Shown: positions 54,132-63,081, counted from the stretch's first letter. The stretch is 64,000 nucleotides of DNA from Flavobacterium collinsii (GCF_902804485.1 NZ_CADCST010000085.1:62001-126000); one strand, 5' to 3'. Numbers and translations: made by a program. The notes: generated from the sequence alone by a model not told the origin.

Positions 54132-54599
54132 ATGATATCAAAAATAAAAAAAATATTTCAAGATCTTCAGCAATGGCAATTGGTATTAGTTGTAATTCTC
54201 ATAAACCTTTTAAACAGTTATACTTTCAAAGTTCTTGCAGAGTTCTTAGGTAGTGATTTAGGCAAAGGGTTTAATGAAAATTACACCATTAATGAAAAAC
54301 TGGTTTTATTTGTTATTGTAGCTCCACTTCTTGAGACTTTTCTATTCCAGTATGCGGTTATTGAAATTTGTAAAAGTAGAAAAATTGCCCTCAGATACTG
54401 TTGTCTATTATCAGCTTTGATTTTTGCCTCAAATCATCTCTATAATGTTTTTTATTTTTTATTTGCCTTTGCTGCCGGTATGATGTTAGCGGGTTTGTAT
54501 GTAACAGGCAGAAGTGTAAGAAACTCTTTCTTAATCACATTAATTACGCACACAATTTATAATGGTATTGTATTTATCTTGAATATTTATTTTCCTTAG
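54132..54599 (+). CDS. CPBP-family membrane protein (candidate immunity protein)
   Basis: 155 residues with four or five membrane helices. CPBP (Abi) motifs are present in weakened form: the usual EExxxR is APLLETFLFQ, followed by FASNHLYN and TLITHTIYNG with the two histidines. Family members include CAAX-processing proteases and bacteriocin self-immunity proteins. It lies directly downstream of the bacteriocin-like peptides, which favours immunity; the incomplete first motif makes the catalytic status uncertain. Confidence 0.8.
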   Translation: MISKIKKIFQDLQQWQLVLVVILINLLNSYTFKVLAEFLGSDLGKGFNENYTINEKLVLFVIVAPLLETFLFQYAVIEICKSRKIALRYCCLLSALIFASNHLYNVFYFLFAFAAGMMLAGLYVTGRSVRNSFLITLITHTIYNGIVFILNIYFP

Positions 54600-54843
54600 G
54601 ATTTGTTGGGGGGGTAATTCTATTCCTGAAAAGAAAACATAAATAAACGATGAGAGTAAAATGTAAGATGTAAAATGGGATATCATAACTTTTTTGAAAA
54701 GGAGATTTATATTTGGTCGTTTCAGTATAGAATTATTTTAGAAAAATTAATATTACGAAGGAGGAGTACTTCAGAATACAATAAGCAGAATACGTTCTAG
54801 AGCTATTTAATAACAGAACTTTTAAGTAAAAAAACTAACATTT

Positions 54844-54990
54844 ATGAAACCTAATGTAACAAATGAGACTTTTTTGAATAAAAAAGACAACGAAATAACG
54901 GACTTAATTTATGCACTAATATTCTTTCCAGTGGTGTTTTACTTTGTAGGGGCCGTGTGCGGGGAGGCATTGTATTATTTATTAAACTAA
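54844..54990 (+). CDS. Small leaderless membrane peptide
   Basis: 48 residues. A polar N-terminus (MKPNVTNETFLNKKDNEITD) is followed by one membrane helix (LIYALIFFPVVFYFVGAVCG) and EALYYLLN. The YFVGAVCGEAL segment aligns with YFIGYLTGYIL of the next peptide. There is no GG leader. It lies between the CPBP gene and the exporter genes on the same strand. Confidence 0.55.
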   Translation: MKPNVTNETFLNKKDNEITDLIYALIFFPVVFYFVGAVCGEALYYLLN

Positions 54991-55006
54991 TCACATTCTG
55001 GAAATT

Positions 55007-55108
55007 ATGAATCACGATTTAAAACTATTAAAACGTATTAACATTGTCATTGCAATTGGAACAGCGATCTATTTCATTGGATATCTTACGGGGTATATTT
55101 TAAAATAA
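55007..55108 (+). CDS. Very small leaderless membrane peptide
   Basis: 33 residues, 16 bp after the previous peptide: MNHDLKLLKRIN, then VIAIGTAIYFIGYLTGYILK. One membrane helix carries the same aromatic-x-G-xxx-G pattern near the C-terminus. Translation is supported only by position, the shared pattern and tight spacing. Confidence 0.5.
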   Translation: MNHDLKLLKRINIVIAIGTAIYFIGYLTGYILK

Positions 55109-55410
55109 ATTTATAAACCTCCATTCATAACTTTGACCATTATCACTTTGCATTATTGGTAGGTAAGTCAATGTTTAAAATCTAATTTGCATCGCAGTAA
55201 CAAGATAAAACACTCTCAATTTTAGAGTGAAAATTTATCGGAGAGGTTTTTCCGTACCTTAAATTTTTCACGCATTTTTTTATAGATATCAAAAGATTTC
55301 TCTTTTCTGAAAAAAGGGAAGTGGATTTCTATTGCCTTTTTGAAAATTTACAGCTTACTTTTTTAAACTAATTTTTACAGAATAATCTGTATGTAATACA
55401 TTGATATCTC
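55109..55410. other. Gene-free stretch of 302 bp before the HlyD gene
   Basis: A weak hairpin CACTCT/AGAGTG (55211-55229) is the only structure seen. No GAAATTC palindrome occurs, so the exporter genes may have separate control. Confidence 0.4.
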
Positions 55411-56391
55411 ATGAACTTCAGTTCAGACCCAATAAACACGCTGGAAAATCTTATTGCTAAAAACAAAACAAAAAGCTTTTCAATCTATCTTATTATTCTT
55501 TTGGCGGTTATCGTTTTTTTAATGCTTTTACCTGTTATTAAAGTTGACATTAGCAGTCAGAGTCGTGGTATCGTTCGCAGTAAGACAGACAATGTACCTG
55601 TTGCAACAATGGTGAGTGGCAGGGTTAACTGGATCAATTTAAAGAATAACGCAGTTGTACAAAAAGGAGATACTCTTTTAAAAATTGCCAAAGAAAATCT
55701 GGAAAGCGATAAAAGAACTCAGGATACTTTATCAAAATCTGTTTCAGCACAGCTAAATGATGTTTCAAACCTTTTGCAAAATAGAACCAGTCATTTGTTG
55801 ACCACTGCAGCACGAGAAGATCTATTAAAATTTCAGTCTGGAAAAAATGAATTGCAAAGCAAAATTTCGCAGGCACAAATAAATCACAACCGCAATAAAA
55901 TTCTATATGACAAAGAAATTATTGCTAAGGCCGATTTTGAAAAACTTGAATATGAATTACGTCTGTCCAAACAAGCCTTGCAAAGTTTCATAAGTCAGCA
56001 AAAATTAGCTTGGGAAAATCAAAAGAGAGATTTAGAAGATCGCTTAAAGAACCTCAATGGAGCTGTCGCTAAGATAAATGCAGAATCAAATAATTATGTT
56101 GTTTTGGCTCCAGTTTCCGGAACAATCGAAAACTACTCAGGCATTCAAAAAGGCTCCTTTATAAATGCTTCCCAATCTATCGCGGCCATTTCATCGGCAG
56201 ATCATCTTATTGTCGAATGCAATGTTTCTCCCAATGATATTGGTCTTATTAAGAGAAATCAGGAAGTCAAATTTCAGTTAGATGCCTTCAACTATAACCA
56301 ATGGGGTATGCTGGAAGGAAGAGTAATCGATATTGACCGCAATATAACCATGCAGGGGAACAAGCTTTTTTTAAAGTACGCTGTGCTTTAG
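55411..56391 (+). CDS. HlyD-family secretion adaptor, frameshifted near its C-terminus
   Basis: 326 residues as read. One membrane helix (FSIYLIILLAVIVFLMLLPVI) is followed by a lipoyl half (RGIVRSKTDNVPVATMVSGRVNWINLKNNAVVQKGDTLLKI), a long coiled coil (about 90-220), the second lipoyl half (YVVLAPVSGTIENYSGIQKGSF) and a beta-barrel. It should link the C39 ABC exporter to the outer envelope. The frame ends early after a run of seven T (56366-56372). With one more T, the frame continues for 60 codons with typical HlyD C-terminal sequence to 56552, 2 bp before the exporter start. Confidence 0.85.
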   Translation: MNFSSDPINTLENLIAKNKTKSFSIYLIILLAVIVFLMLLPVIKVDISSQSRGIVRSKTDNVPVATMVSGRVNWINLKNNAVVQKGDTLLKIAKENLESDKRTQDTLSKSVSAQLNDVSNLLQNRTSHLLTTAAREDLLKFQSGKNELQSKISQAQINHNRNKILYDKEIIAKADFEKLEYELRLSKQALQSFISQQKLAWENQKRDLEDRLKNLNGAVAKINAESNNYVVLAPVSGTIENYSGIQKGSFINASQSIAAISSADHLIVECNVSPNDIGLIKRNQEVKFQLDAFNYNQWGMLEGRVIDIDRNITMQGNKLFLKYAVL

Positions 56392-56552
56392 ATTCGAGAA
56401 CTCTACAATTAAAATCAGGCTATACCACTACTATTTCAAAAGGAATGACCTTAACTACAAGATACATAATAACCCGCAGAAGCTTATTCGATTTGCTATT
56501 CGACAAAATAGACGATTGGTTAAACCCGAAACAAATATCAGATCTTAAATAA
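56373..56552 (+). pseudogene. Out-of-frame C-terminal part of the HlyD adaptor
   Basis: Read one frame over, this stretch encodes KVRCALDSRTLQLKSGYT, then TTISKGMTLTTRYIITRR and SLFDLLFDKIDDWLNP, the usual end of bacteriocin-exporter adaptors (KSGYxxxxxxGMTLTTRYIIxRRSLxxLLxDKxDDWxNP). It is separated from the main part by a single base in a T7 run. The cause may be a real mutation, a sequencing error or slippage. Confidence 0.8.
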
Positions 56553-56554
56553 AA

Positions 56555-58705
56555 ATGGCTTCAATAAAAATAAAACAACATGATGTTAAAGATTGTGGTG
56601 CGGCTTGTCTGTCTTCTATTGGAAGTCATTTCAAAGTTAATCTGCCTATAGCGAGAATACGCCAGTTTGCTAATACTGATAAACGAGGCACCAATGTTTT
56701 GGGGATTATTGAAGGCGCGGAAAAAATGGGTTTTACTGCCAAAGGCGTCAAAGGCGGTTTAGATGCCTTAGATAAAATTCCGCTTCCGGCAATTGCACAT
56801 GTTGTCATCAAAGAACAGTTACAGCATTACGTGGTAATTTATAAGGTAGAAAAATCTAAAATCACGGTTATGGATCCGGGTTTAGGCAAAATGGAAAATT
56901 ATACCTTCGAAGAATTTCAGAAAATCTGGTCGGGAGTATTGATTCTCTTTGCTCCCAATGAAGATTTTAAAACAGTAAACGAAAAAACAGCACCTTTAAA
57001 AAGGTTTTGGAATTTAATTCAACCCCATAAAACGATCTTACTTCAGGCTCTGGTTGGAGCTATTTTGTTTACTGTTTTAGGATTAGCAATGTCTATTTAC
57101 ATCCAAAAAATAACAGACTACGTTTTGGTAGATGGCAATAGAAAACTACTTAATTTATTGAGCCTTTCTATGATAGCAATAATTTTGCTGCAAGCCTATA
57201 TTGGCTCCAAAAAGAGCATTTTTGTGATGAAAACGGGACAATTAATCGATGCAAAATTAATTCTGGGGTATTATAAGCATTTACTGCATTTGCCGCAGCG
57301 TTTTTTTGATACGATGCAAATAGGAGAAATTACTTCAAGAATAAGTGATGCGGTAAAAATTCGTTCGTTTATAAACGAAGTAGCCATTGAAATGATTGTC
57401 AACCTCTTTATTGTTGTTTTTTCATTTGTATTAATGTTTACGTATTACTGGAAACTGGCCTTGGTAATTGTTCTGGTAATTCCGTTTTATGCTGTGATCT
57501 ATTTTGTTTTAAATAAATTCAACAAAAAAGTGGAACGAATTATCATGGAGAATGCTGCCGAACTGCAAACACAATTAGTAGAGAGTATCACCCATATAAG
57601 AACAGTAAAAGAATTTGGGATAGAAGATTTTTCCAATCTAAAAACAGAAAACAAGTTTGTAAAACTGCTGTTTACAACCTACAAATCCGGTTTAAACGGA
57701 ATCTTTGCAGGAACTTCTACACAATTTTTAGCTTCGGTTTTTACTATAGTTTTAATGTGGATCGGATCGGGTTATGTAATCGACAGAGCCATCACTCCGG
57801 GAGAACTATTCTCTTTTTATGCCTTGATTGGTTATTTTACTTCTCCGGTTGCCTCTTTAATCAACATGAATAAGACAGCTCAGAATGCCTTAATTGCAGC
57901 AGATCGACTCTTTGAAATAATGGATCTGGAAAGAGAGGAAACAGAAAATAAAATAGAATTGAAGAAAGAGCATTTAGGAGATATCAGGTTTGAAAATGTC
58001 TCTTTCAGATATGGATCCCGTATGGAAGTATTTAAAAACTTTAATGCAGTATTCAAAAAGAATCAAACAACAGCAATAGTAGGAGAAAGCGGCAGTGGAA
58101 AAACAACTTTAATCTCATTGCTGCAAAATTTGTATCCTATCAAAGATGGTAAGATTTATATTGGAGAATATGATTCACAGTTTGTTCATTACCAGAGTTT
58201 ACGAAAAGTGATAGGAGTTATTCCGCAACAGCTTAATTTGTTTTCCGGAAATATTATTGAGAATATTGCTTTAGGTGATCCGTTTCCGAATATTCAAAGA
58301 ATTTTGGATTTGTCCAAACAACTGGGAATAACTCATTTTGTTGAGAAATTACCCAACGGATTCGAAACACAAATTGGAGAAAATGGAGCTATGTTGTCAG
58401 GTGGGCAAAAACAAAGAATTGCCATTGCCAGGGCATTATATAAAAATCCGGATATCTTACTGATGGATGAAGCCACAGCATCATTAGATACGGCCTCTGA
58501 AAAAATGGTGAAAGAGGTGATCGATAATTTTAAAACTCAGGGAAAGACAATAATTGTTATTGCCCACCGCTTAAGTACAATTGCGAATGCAGATACCATA
58601 TTGGTTATGAAAAACGGAACGATAGTCGAATCAGGAAATCATTTCGAATTATTAGACCAGCAATCCGAATATTACAATCTTTGGGGTAAACAAAATTTGG
58701 TTTAG
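56555..58705 (+). CDS. Peptidase-containing ABC exporter (C39 peptidase, PCAT)
   Basis: 716 residues. The N-terminal C39 peptidase has catalytic Cys14 in IKQHDVKDCGAACL, the His in LQHYVVIYKV (about 92) and the Asp in VMDPGLG. An ABC membrane domain follows (about 150-450). The ATPase has Walker A GESGSGKTT (about 510), Q-loop VIPQQ, signature LSGGQKQR (about 614), Walker B ILLMDEATASLD and H-loop IAHRLST. It cuts double-glycine leaders and exports the core. Peptides 1 and 2 are clear substrates; the GG-leader lanthipeptide precursor may be a third. Confidence 0.95.
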   Translation: MASIKIKQHDVKDCGAACLSSIGSHFKVNLPIARIRQFANTDKRGTNVLGIIEGAEKMGFTAKGVKGGLDALDKIPLPAIAHVVIKEQLQHYVVIYKVEKSKITVMDPGLGKMENYTFEEFQKIWSGVLILFAPNEDFKTVNEKTAPLKRFWNLIQPHKTILLQALVGAILFTVLGLAMSIYIQKITDYVLVDGNRKLLNLLSLSMIAIILLQAYIGSKKSIFVMKTGQLIDAKLILGYYKHLLHLPQRFFDTMQIGEITSRISDAVKIRSFINEVAIEMIVNLFIVVFSFVLMFTYYWKLALVIVLVIPFYAVIYFVLNKFNKKVERIIMENAAELQTQLVESITHIRTVKEFGIEDFSNLKTENKFVKLLFTTYKSGLNGIFAGTSTQFLASVFTIVLMWIGSGYVIDRAITPGELFSFYALIGYFTSPVASLINMNKTAQNALIAADRLFEIMDLEREETENKIELKKEHLGDIRFENVSFRYGSRMEVFKNFNAVFKKNQTTAIVGESGSGKTTLISLLQNLYPIKDGKIYIGEYDSQFVHYQSLRKVIGVIPQQLNLFSGNIIENIALGDPFPNIQRILDLSKQLGITHFVEKLPNGFETQIGENGAMLSGGQKQRIAIARALYKNPDILLMDEATASLDTASEKMVKEVIDNFKTQGKTIIVIAHRLSTIANADTILVMKNGTIVESGNHFELLDQQSEYYNLWGKQNLV

Positions 58706-58880
58706 ATGGGCTTTTAATTAGAACGATTGATTTTGTACCATAATCTTCCTTTGCTAAAAAAACAATACGTATTTATACGTGAGTTTTAAATTAATAAAAA
58801 AAACTTTCTTACAAGCTCAATATCAGCGACAAGTCCAACCATCTTGCTCATTAACACAAAACATTTTCTCCATAAACCAG

Positions 58881-58914
58881 AAAACCTCGATTTTTCTAAA
58901 ATCGAGGTTTTTTT
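58881..58914. terminator. Terminator after the exporter gene
   Basis: AAAACCTCGATTTT and AAAATCGAGGTTTTTTT form a 14-bp stem with a 3-base loop and T/A runs on both sides; it can serve both strands. Confidence 0.88.
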
Positions 58915-58931
58915 AATTTTAAGCGAAATTT

Positions 58932-59165
58932 TTATTCTACATCCAAATATGGATTCAAAACCTCAGCTAATTCATTCAGCCAATAAAAGCTATTTTCTAA
59001 ATTGGTAATTTCATTTTGCAGGGTTCCTTGTTGCCTCAAAGCTCCTAGAGCAAGAACGTAATTGACTTGCCTTATAGATTTAGCCATTTCTTGCGGATCT
59101 ATTGTGTTGTTGAAGAAATTCATCAGCCTGATTTCGGCTTCTTTTGAAAGGGTGTTGGTACTCAT
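58932..59165 (-). CDS. Small helical protein of unknown function
   Basis: About 77 residues, soluble and predicted all-helical (EAEIRLMNFFNNTIDPQEMAKSIRQVNYVLALGALRQ ... LENSFYWLNELAEVLNPYLDVE). The start at 59165 was chosen over one 11 codons upstream because the MSTNTLSKEAE stretch begins a normal amphipathic helix. No domain is recognised. The sequence CCTAAACGTAAAAA just upstream occurs again at 59288-59301. Confidence 0.6.
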   Translation of the reverse strand: MSTNTLSKEAEIRLMNFFNNTIDPQEMAKSIRQVNYVLALGALRQQGTLQNEITNLENSFYWLNELAEVLNPYLDVE

Positions 59166-59520
59166 AATTTTTACGTTTAGGGAATATAAAACCCGCATAG
59201 CTAAGGTGTCCTACGCCGTAAAAAGCGTTGCAGTTGTTTCCAATACCGCCACCATACCACACGGGCAAAAGTTTAATCGAGTTCATGTTTTTACGTTTAG
59301 GACTGCAAATGTAGTAAAAAAACCGCTGATTAAATAGTAGGAAAAATAATATATTATAATATTTTGTTGGCGTCGGGTTTCACTGGTTTATCTAATGAAA
59401 ACATTTCCCATAGTCCTGATAGAAGCGGTATCCTTTTTCTTGCTCCTTTAGCAAGGAAAAGATACAAGCGGATGGTTGCTAAGAGCTTCTTAATGTTTTC
59501 TCTAAGTTATTTTGATGCAG
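59166..59520. other. Stretch of 355 bp with a duplicated short leader and a structured repeat
   Basis: CCTAAACGTAAAAA occurs twice on the minus strand, each time ending 2-3 bases before an ATG (59165 and 59286). The second ATG opens a 68-codon frame that overlaps the small helical protein gene and is not called. A structured repeat follows at 59411-59493. Confidence 0.4.
59411..59493. repeat. Structured intergenic repeat (copy 1)
   Basis: TAGTCCTGATAGAAGCGGTA, followed by TCCTTTTTCTTGCTCC and a complementary GGAAAAGATAC arm, then AAGCGGATGG and GAGCTTC. The central hairpin pairs GTATCCTTTT with AAAAGATAC. It is related in layout to 60713-60795. Confidence 0.5.
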
Positions 59521-60504
59521 TTACTTCTTCAATTTTTTAATATCTGCTTCAATTTCTTTTAAGCTTTGTTCGATCTCTATTGATTTTCTACTTTCTTTAA
59601 ATTTTTCAAATTCTTGGGTAGATTTATCCAGAGCCATTTGATGACTAATTTTACCAGCGTGCGACAATAACTCTCTTCCGTTGAGTTGTAAAATACTGTC
59701 GAGACGTTCTGCCCAATCTTTCATATACATGGGAGTTTGTTGTTGCGCCATGGTCTCAGCAAAAGCTAAATATTGCTCTACTAATAAGCCTAGAAGTTTT
59801 ATTTCGTCTTCAGTAAGGTAATTTTTGGCGATGCTAACATCTGTTTTCTGAACTGTTTGAGCATTTTTTTTATCAAAAGACTGCATTCCTAATAATGGTA
59901 AAGAAGCGTCTACTCTTCGGTAGACTAATTCAGCAGCAGTATTTTGAGAGATTGCCCAAAGAAATTTGTTTTGTACAATTTTGAAAAATGAAACTGTTTT
60001 TTCGTCTTTGACATCATAATCAATACTTGTGGTGTAAATGTCTTTTATTTTTTGGTAGAAGAATTTTTCAGATATTCGAATCTCACGAATGCGCTGTTGC
60101 AATTCGTTAAAGTAATTCATAGTATTACCGGACTTAAAACGATCATCATTTAATGTAAAACCTTTTACAATGTATTCTTTTAATCGCTGCGTTGCCCAAA
60201 TACGAAATTGAGTTCCCTGAAGTGATTTTACTCTATAGCCTACAGAAATTATGACATCAAGATTGTAAAAATTTGGCGCTTTTTGCTGAAATTCGGAATT
60301 TCCGAATTTGTGCATACACAAGCTTTCCTGAAGTTCTCCTTCTTCAAAAATATTTTTAATATGTTCATTAATAGTAGATTTGGCTTTTCCAAATAATTGT
60401 GCCATCTGGTCCTGAGTTAACCAAACTGTTTCTTCTTCAAGTCGTACATCGATTTTAATATTGCCTTCCTGATTTTGATATATAAGTATTTCTCCCGTGT
60501 TCAT
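59521..60504 (-). CDS. RhuM-family protein
   Basis: 327 residues of the RhuM (virulence RhuM/DUF) family. The N-terminal part has an HTH-like segment (EETVWLTQDQMAQLFGKAKSTINEHIKNIFEEGEL), then the conserved VISVGYRVKSLQGTQFRIWATQRLKEYIVKGF and LNDDRFKSG. The C-terminal half is helical and ends in a coiled coil (EIEQSLKEIEADIKKLKK). RhuM proteins are often found in accessory DNA and near toxin or defence genes; their biochemical role is not established. No toxin partner is visible here. Confidence 0.9.
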   Translation of the reverse strand: MNTGEILIYQNQEGNIKIDVRLEEETVWLTQDQMAQLFGKAKSTINEHIKNIFEEGELQESLCMHKFGNSEFQQKAPNFYNLDVIISVGYRVKSLQGTQFRIWATQRLKEYIVKGFTLNDDRFKSGNTMNYFNELQQRIREIRISEKFFYQKIKDIYTTSIDYDVKDEKTVSFFKIVQNKFLWAISQNTAAELVYRRVDASLPLLGMQSFDKKNAQTVQKTDVSIAKNYLTEDEIKLLGLLVEQYLAFAETMAQQQTPMYMKDWAERLDSILQLNGRELLSHAGKISHQMALDKSTQEFEKFKESRKSIEIEQSLKEIEADIKKLKK

Positions 60505-61160
60505 ATTTATACTATTCTTTCATAAAATTCGTTCCTATATTCTTTACTTCCGGACTGTTGATGCGCTACTGCAAAAAATAATCTGATTGCTAAAGTATTG
60601 AATAAAAACTTAAGATTAATAGATAAAAACTGTAAAGTATAGGAGTAGATGTCTGTTTTATGAATAAATTTTATTTTTAACATAATTAAGAATATTCTTA
60701 TGTAATTTTATCCCTAGCCCCGATGGAAGTGAAAATCCTTTTGTGCCCGCCGCGGCGGATACAAAAGATTGAAACGGACAGCGGGAAATAGCTCCAAAAA
60801 AAAGAAATTCCAAACCTGAAATTTCAAATTCCAAAAATCTTTTGACTTTGTTGGGGATGACAATAATAAACATCAGAAAACGTTATTTCTAAACTTCGCC
60901 ACGCTCAAAGGCCACAAAACCTCAGCTTAAAACCTCTCAAAACCCCAACAAAAACTGTATACTGTGTACAAAAACGTGTAATAATTACACACTTGAAAAA
61001 CGCGTAAAGCTTCTAATTCGCTAGAAACCAGTGAAAACTAATTATGGCACAACGCTTGCAAAATGGGATTGTATAAAATTCTCTCCAATAAATGAAAATG
61101 TAGCACCGGAGGGAAGCAATTAAATAAAAGCCATTAGAAAGCAATAAAAAGTAGTGTCAT
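60505..61160. other. Gene-free stretch of 656 bp before the glycosyltransferase
   Basis: It contains the structured repeat at 60713-60795 and otherwise AT-rich sequence. The only longer open frame (minus strand, 60658-60873) runs through the repeat and has no coding character. Confidence 0.5.
60713..60795. repeat. Structured intergenic repeat (copy 2)
   Basis: TAGCCCCGATGGAAGTGAAA, ATCCTTTTGTGCCCGCCGCG, GCGGATACAAAAGATTG and AGCGGGAAATAGCTCC, in the same order as copy 1. It is more GC-rich than its surroundings, with a central GCCGCGGCGG palindrome. Confidence 0.55.
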
Positions 61161-62615
61161 ATGAAAAGTGAAACCCTAACATCAGAACAGTTTTATACTT
61201 CAAATTCAAATCTTAATACCGAACAAGGCTTAAACAGTTCCATTTTTCGTATTAGTAATTCAAATGTAGCTTCAAAGAAAGTAAGCGAGCGTACCAAAAG
61301 CAAGACAGGATTGTTTGTGTTGGTAAGTACTTTTATCTTATTGTTTATTGGAGCTTATTCGGCTTATCATTTGCAAGCCGATTTCGATCAGTTTCAGCTG
61401 GAGCGAATAAATTCAAGCTGGGGATTTCCTTTCCTGATACTGGCAGGGGCATTGTTTGTATTTCAAGCCGGAGTTTTTTTGTATAATTTATACTTGTATT
61501 TTACTTATAAACCAATCGAATCTGTTTCGGATGAAATGTTACCAACTTGCACTGTGATTGTTCCTGCGTATAACGAAGGGAAACTGGTTTGGGATACTTT
61601 GATGAGTTTGGCAGAGAGTGATTTTCCGGAGCAAAAAATGCAAATATTAGCTGTTGATGATGGAAGTAAAGATGATACCTGGTATTGGATGCAACAAGCT
61701 AAAATAAAATTGGGCGATCGTTTGACGATTTTCCAACAACCTGAAAACAAAGGAAAACGTCATGCCTTACACCGTGGATTCGAATTGGGAACAGGAGAAA
61801 TTTTTGTTACGGTAGACAGTGATTCCATCGTAAAAAAATATACCTTAAGAAACTTAGTGAGTCCGTTTGTAGTAGATGAAAAATGTGGTGCAGTAGCCGG
61901 AAATGTTCATGTATTGAACAGCAAAAAAGCAATCCTGCCTAAAATGTTGAACGTGAGTTTTGTGATGAGTTTTGAATTCATGCGTTCTGCGGAAAGTAGA
62001 TTAGGTTCAGTGCTTTGTACTCCGGGAGCAGCGGCGGCTTACAGAAAAACTTCGGTTTTTGCTTGTCTGGACGAATGGATCAATCAGACTTTTATGGGAC
62101 AGCCATCAGACATTGGTGAAGACCGTGCCATGACCAATATGATTTTGAGACAAGGGCAGCATGTGTTGTTTCAGCGAAATGCTTATGTACTTACAAACGT
62201 ACCGGAAGAATATACCGGATTGTACAAAATGTTTATCAGATGGAGCAGAAGTAATGTGCGTGAGAATATCGCAATGGCGAAATATGTTTTTACAGATTTT
62301 AGAAAAGAATCTAAATTTGGAGCGAGGCTTTTATTTGTGAGTCAATCTATGAAAATGATTATGGCGTATCCGTTTTTGTTTTTTATGTTCTACTTCATTG
62401 CGATGCATCCGTTATTGTTTTTAAGTTCTACACTTTTAGCAATTTTAGTGGTATCAAGTTTCCCGGTATTGTTCTACACGAAAAGATATAATTTTGCCGA
62501 TTCGCTTTGGGCGTATTCCTACAGTGTTTTCTATACTTTTAGTTTGTTTTGGATTACACCGTATGCAATTGTTACTGCCAATAAAAAAGGCTGGCTGACC
62601 CGTGGATTGGCTTAA
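61161..62615 (+). CDS. Membrane family 2 glycosyltransferase
   Basis: 484 residues. Two N-terminal membrane helices are followed by a GT2 domain starting PTCTVIVPAYNEGKLVWDTLMSL. Nucleotide-sugar motifs are AVDDGSKDDT and TVDSDS, the catalytic base region is DIGEDRAMTN, and the product-binding variant of QxxRW is FIRWSRSN. Several C-terminal helices follow. The layout resembles hyaluronan/chitin/poly-GlcNAc synthases, so it probably makes or extends an envelope polysaccharide. No other polysaccharide gene is adjacent. A terminator follows. Confidence 0.92.
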   Translation: MKSETLTSEQFYTSNSNLNTEQGLNSSIFRISNSNVASKKVSERTKSKTGLFVLVSTFILLFIGAYSAYHLQADFDQFQLERINSSWGFPFLILAGALFVFQAGVFLYNLYLYFTYKPIESVSDEMLPTCTVIVPAYNEGKLVWDTLMSLAESDFPEQKMQILAVDDGSKDDTWYWMQQAKIKLGDRLTIFQQPENKGKRHALHRGFELGTGEIFVTVDSDSIVKKYTLRNLVSPFVVDEKCGAVAGNVHVLNSKKAILPKMLNVSFVMSFEFMRSAESRLGSVLCTPGAAAAYRKTSVFACLDEWINQTFMGQPSDIGEDRAMTNMILRQGQHVLFQRNAYVLTNVPEEYTGLYKMFIRWSRSNVRENIAMAKYVFTDFRKESKFGARLLFVSQSMKMIMAYPFLFFMFYFIAMHPLLFLSSTLLAILVVSSFPVLFYTKRYNFADSLWAYSYSVFYTFSLFWITPYAIVTANKKGWLTRGLA

Positions 62616-63021
62616 AAAAGGAATATTGTAATTAAAGAAATAGAAATTGATTTGTTTTTTTAGAACTCCTGCTCATTTGAGTGGGAGTTTTTTGTTTTTA
62701 GAAGAATTTGGAATTTGAATTCGAGAAAGAAGGCACACGGATCATATGGATTTCCTATGCGAAAACACAGATCAACGCAGATTTTTTTATTTGCTAAAGA
62801 TCAGGTTGTGTCCTTATGATATTCTTTTAAGAGAATCTATATGTACCAACGTTTTCGTGAAACAGATCTGAATGATTCTTGTGCTGTTTTATAACCGCTA
62901 AGAACACAAAGGTTTACGCAAAGATCGCCAGAATTAATAACGTATATAATGATGGTGAAAAACTATTGATGAGTATGATGGGAGAATAGGGGGAAGCAAT
63001 CTAAACTATATATCGTGTTTC
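62616..63021. other. Intergenic stretch with terminator and degenerate repeat text
   Basis: After the terminator at 62664-62694 there are short pieces of common intergenic repeat text (ACACAGATCAACGCAGATTT, CTAAGAACACAAAGG). No gene or regulatory site is supported. Confidence 0.4.
62664..62694 (+). terminator. Terminator after the glycosyltransferase gene
   Basis: AACTCC-TG-CTCATTTGAG-TG-GGAGTT followed by TTTT. Confidence 0.75.
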
Positions 63022-63058
63022 AAAAAAAAACCTCTAAAGTTTTAAGTTTAGAGGTTTC
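63022..63058 (-). terminator. Terminator of the beta-propeller gene
   Basis: On the minus strand AAACCTCTAAA pairs with TTTAGAGGTTT followed by a run of T, 24 bp after the stop codon. Confidence 0.8.
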
Positions 63059-63081
63059 AAATATTTTAAAAGCAATAACGA

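Noticed and set aside
60658..60873. A 71-codon minus-strand frame before the glycosyltransferase
   Set aside because: It reads through the structured repeat at 60713-60795; repeat-derived, not a gene.
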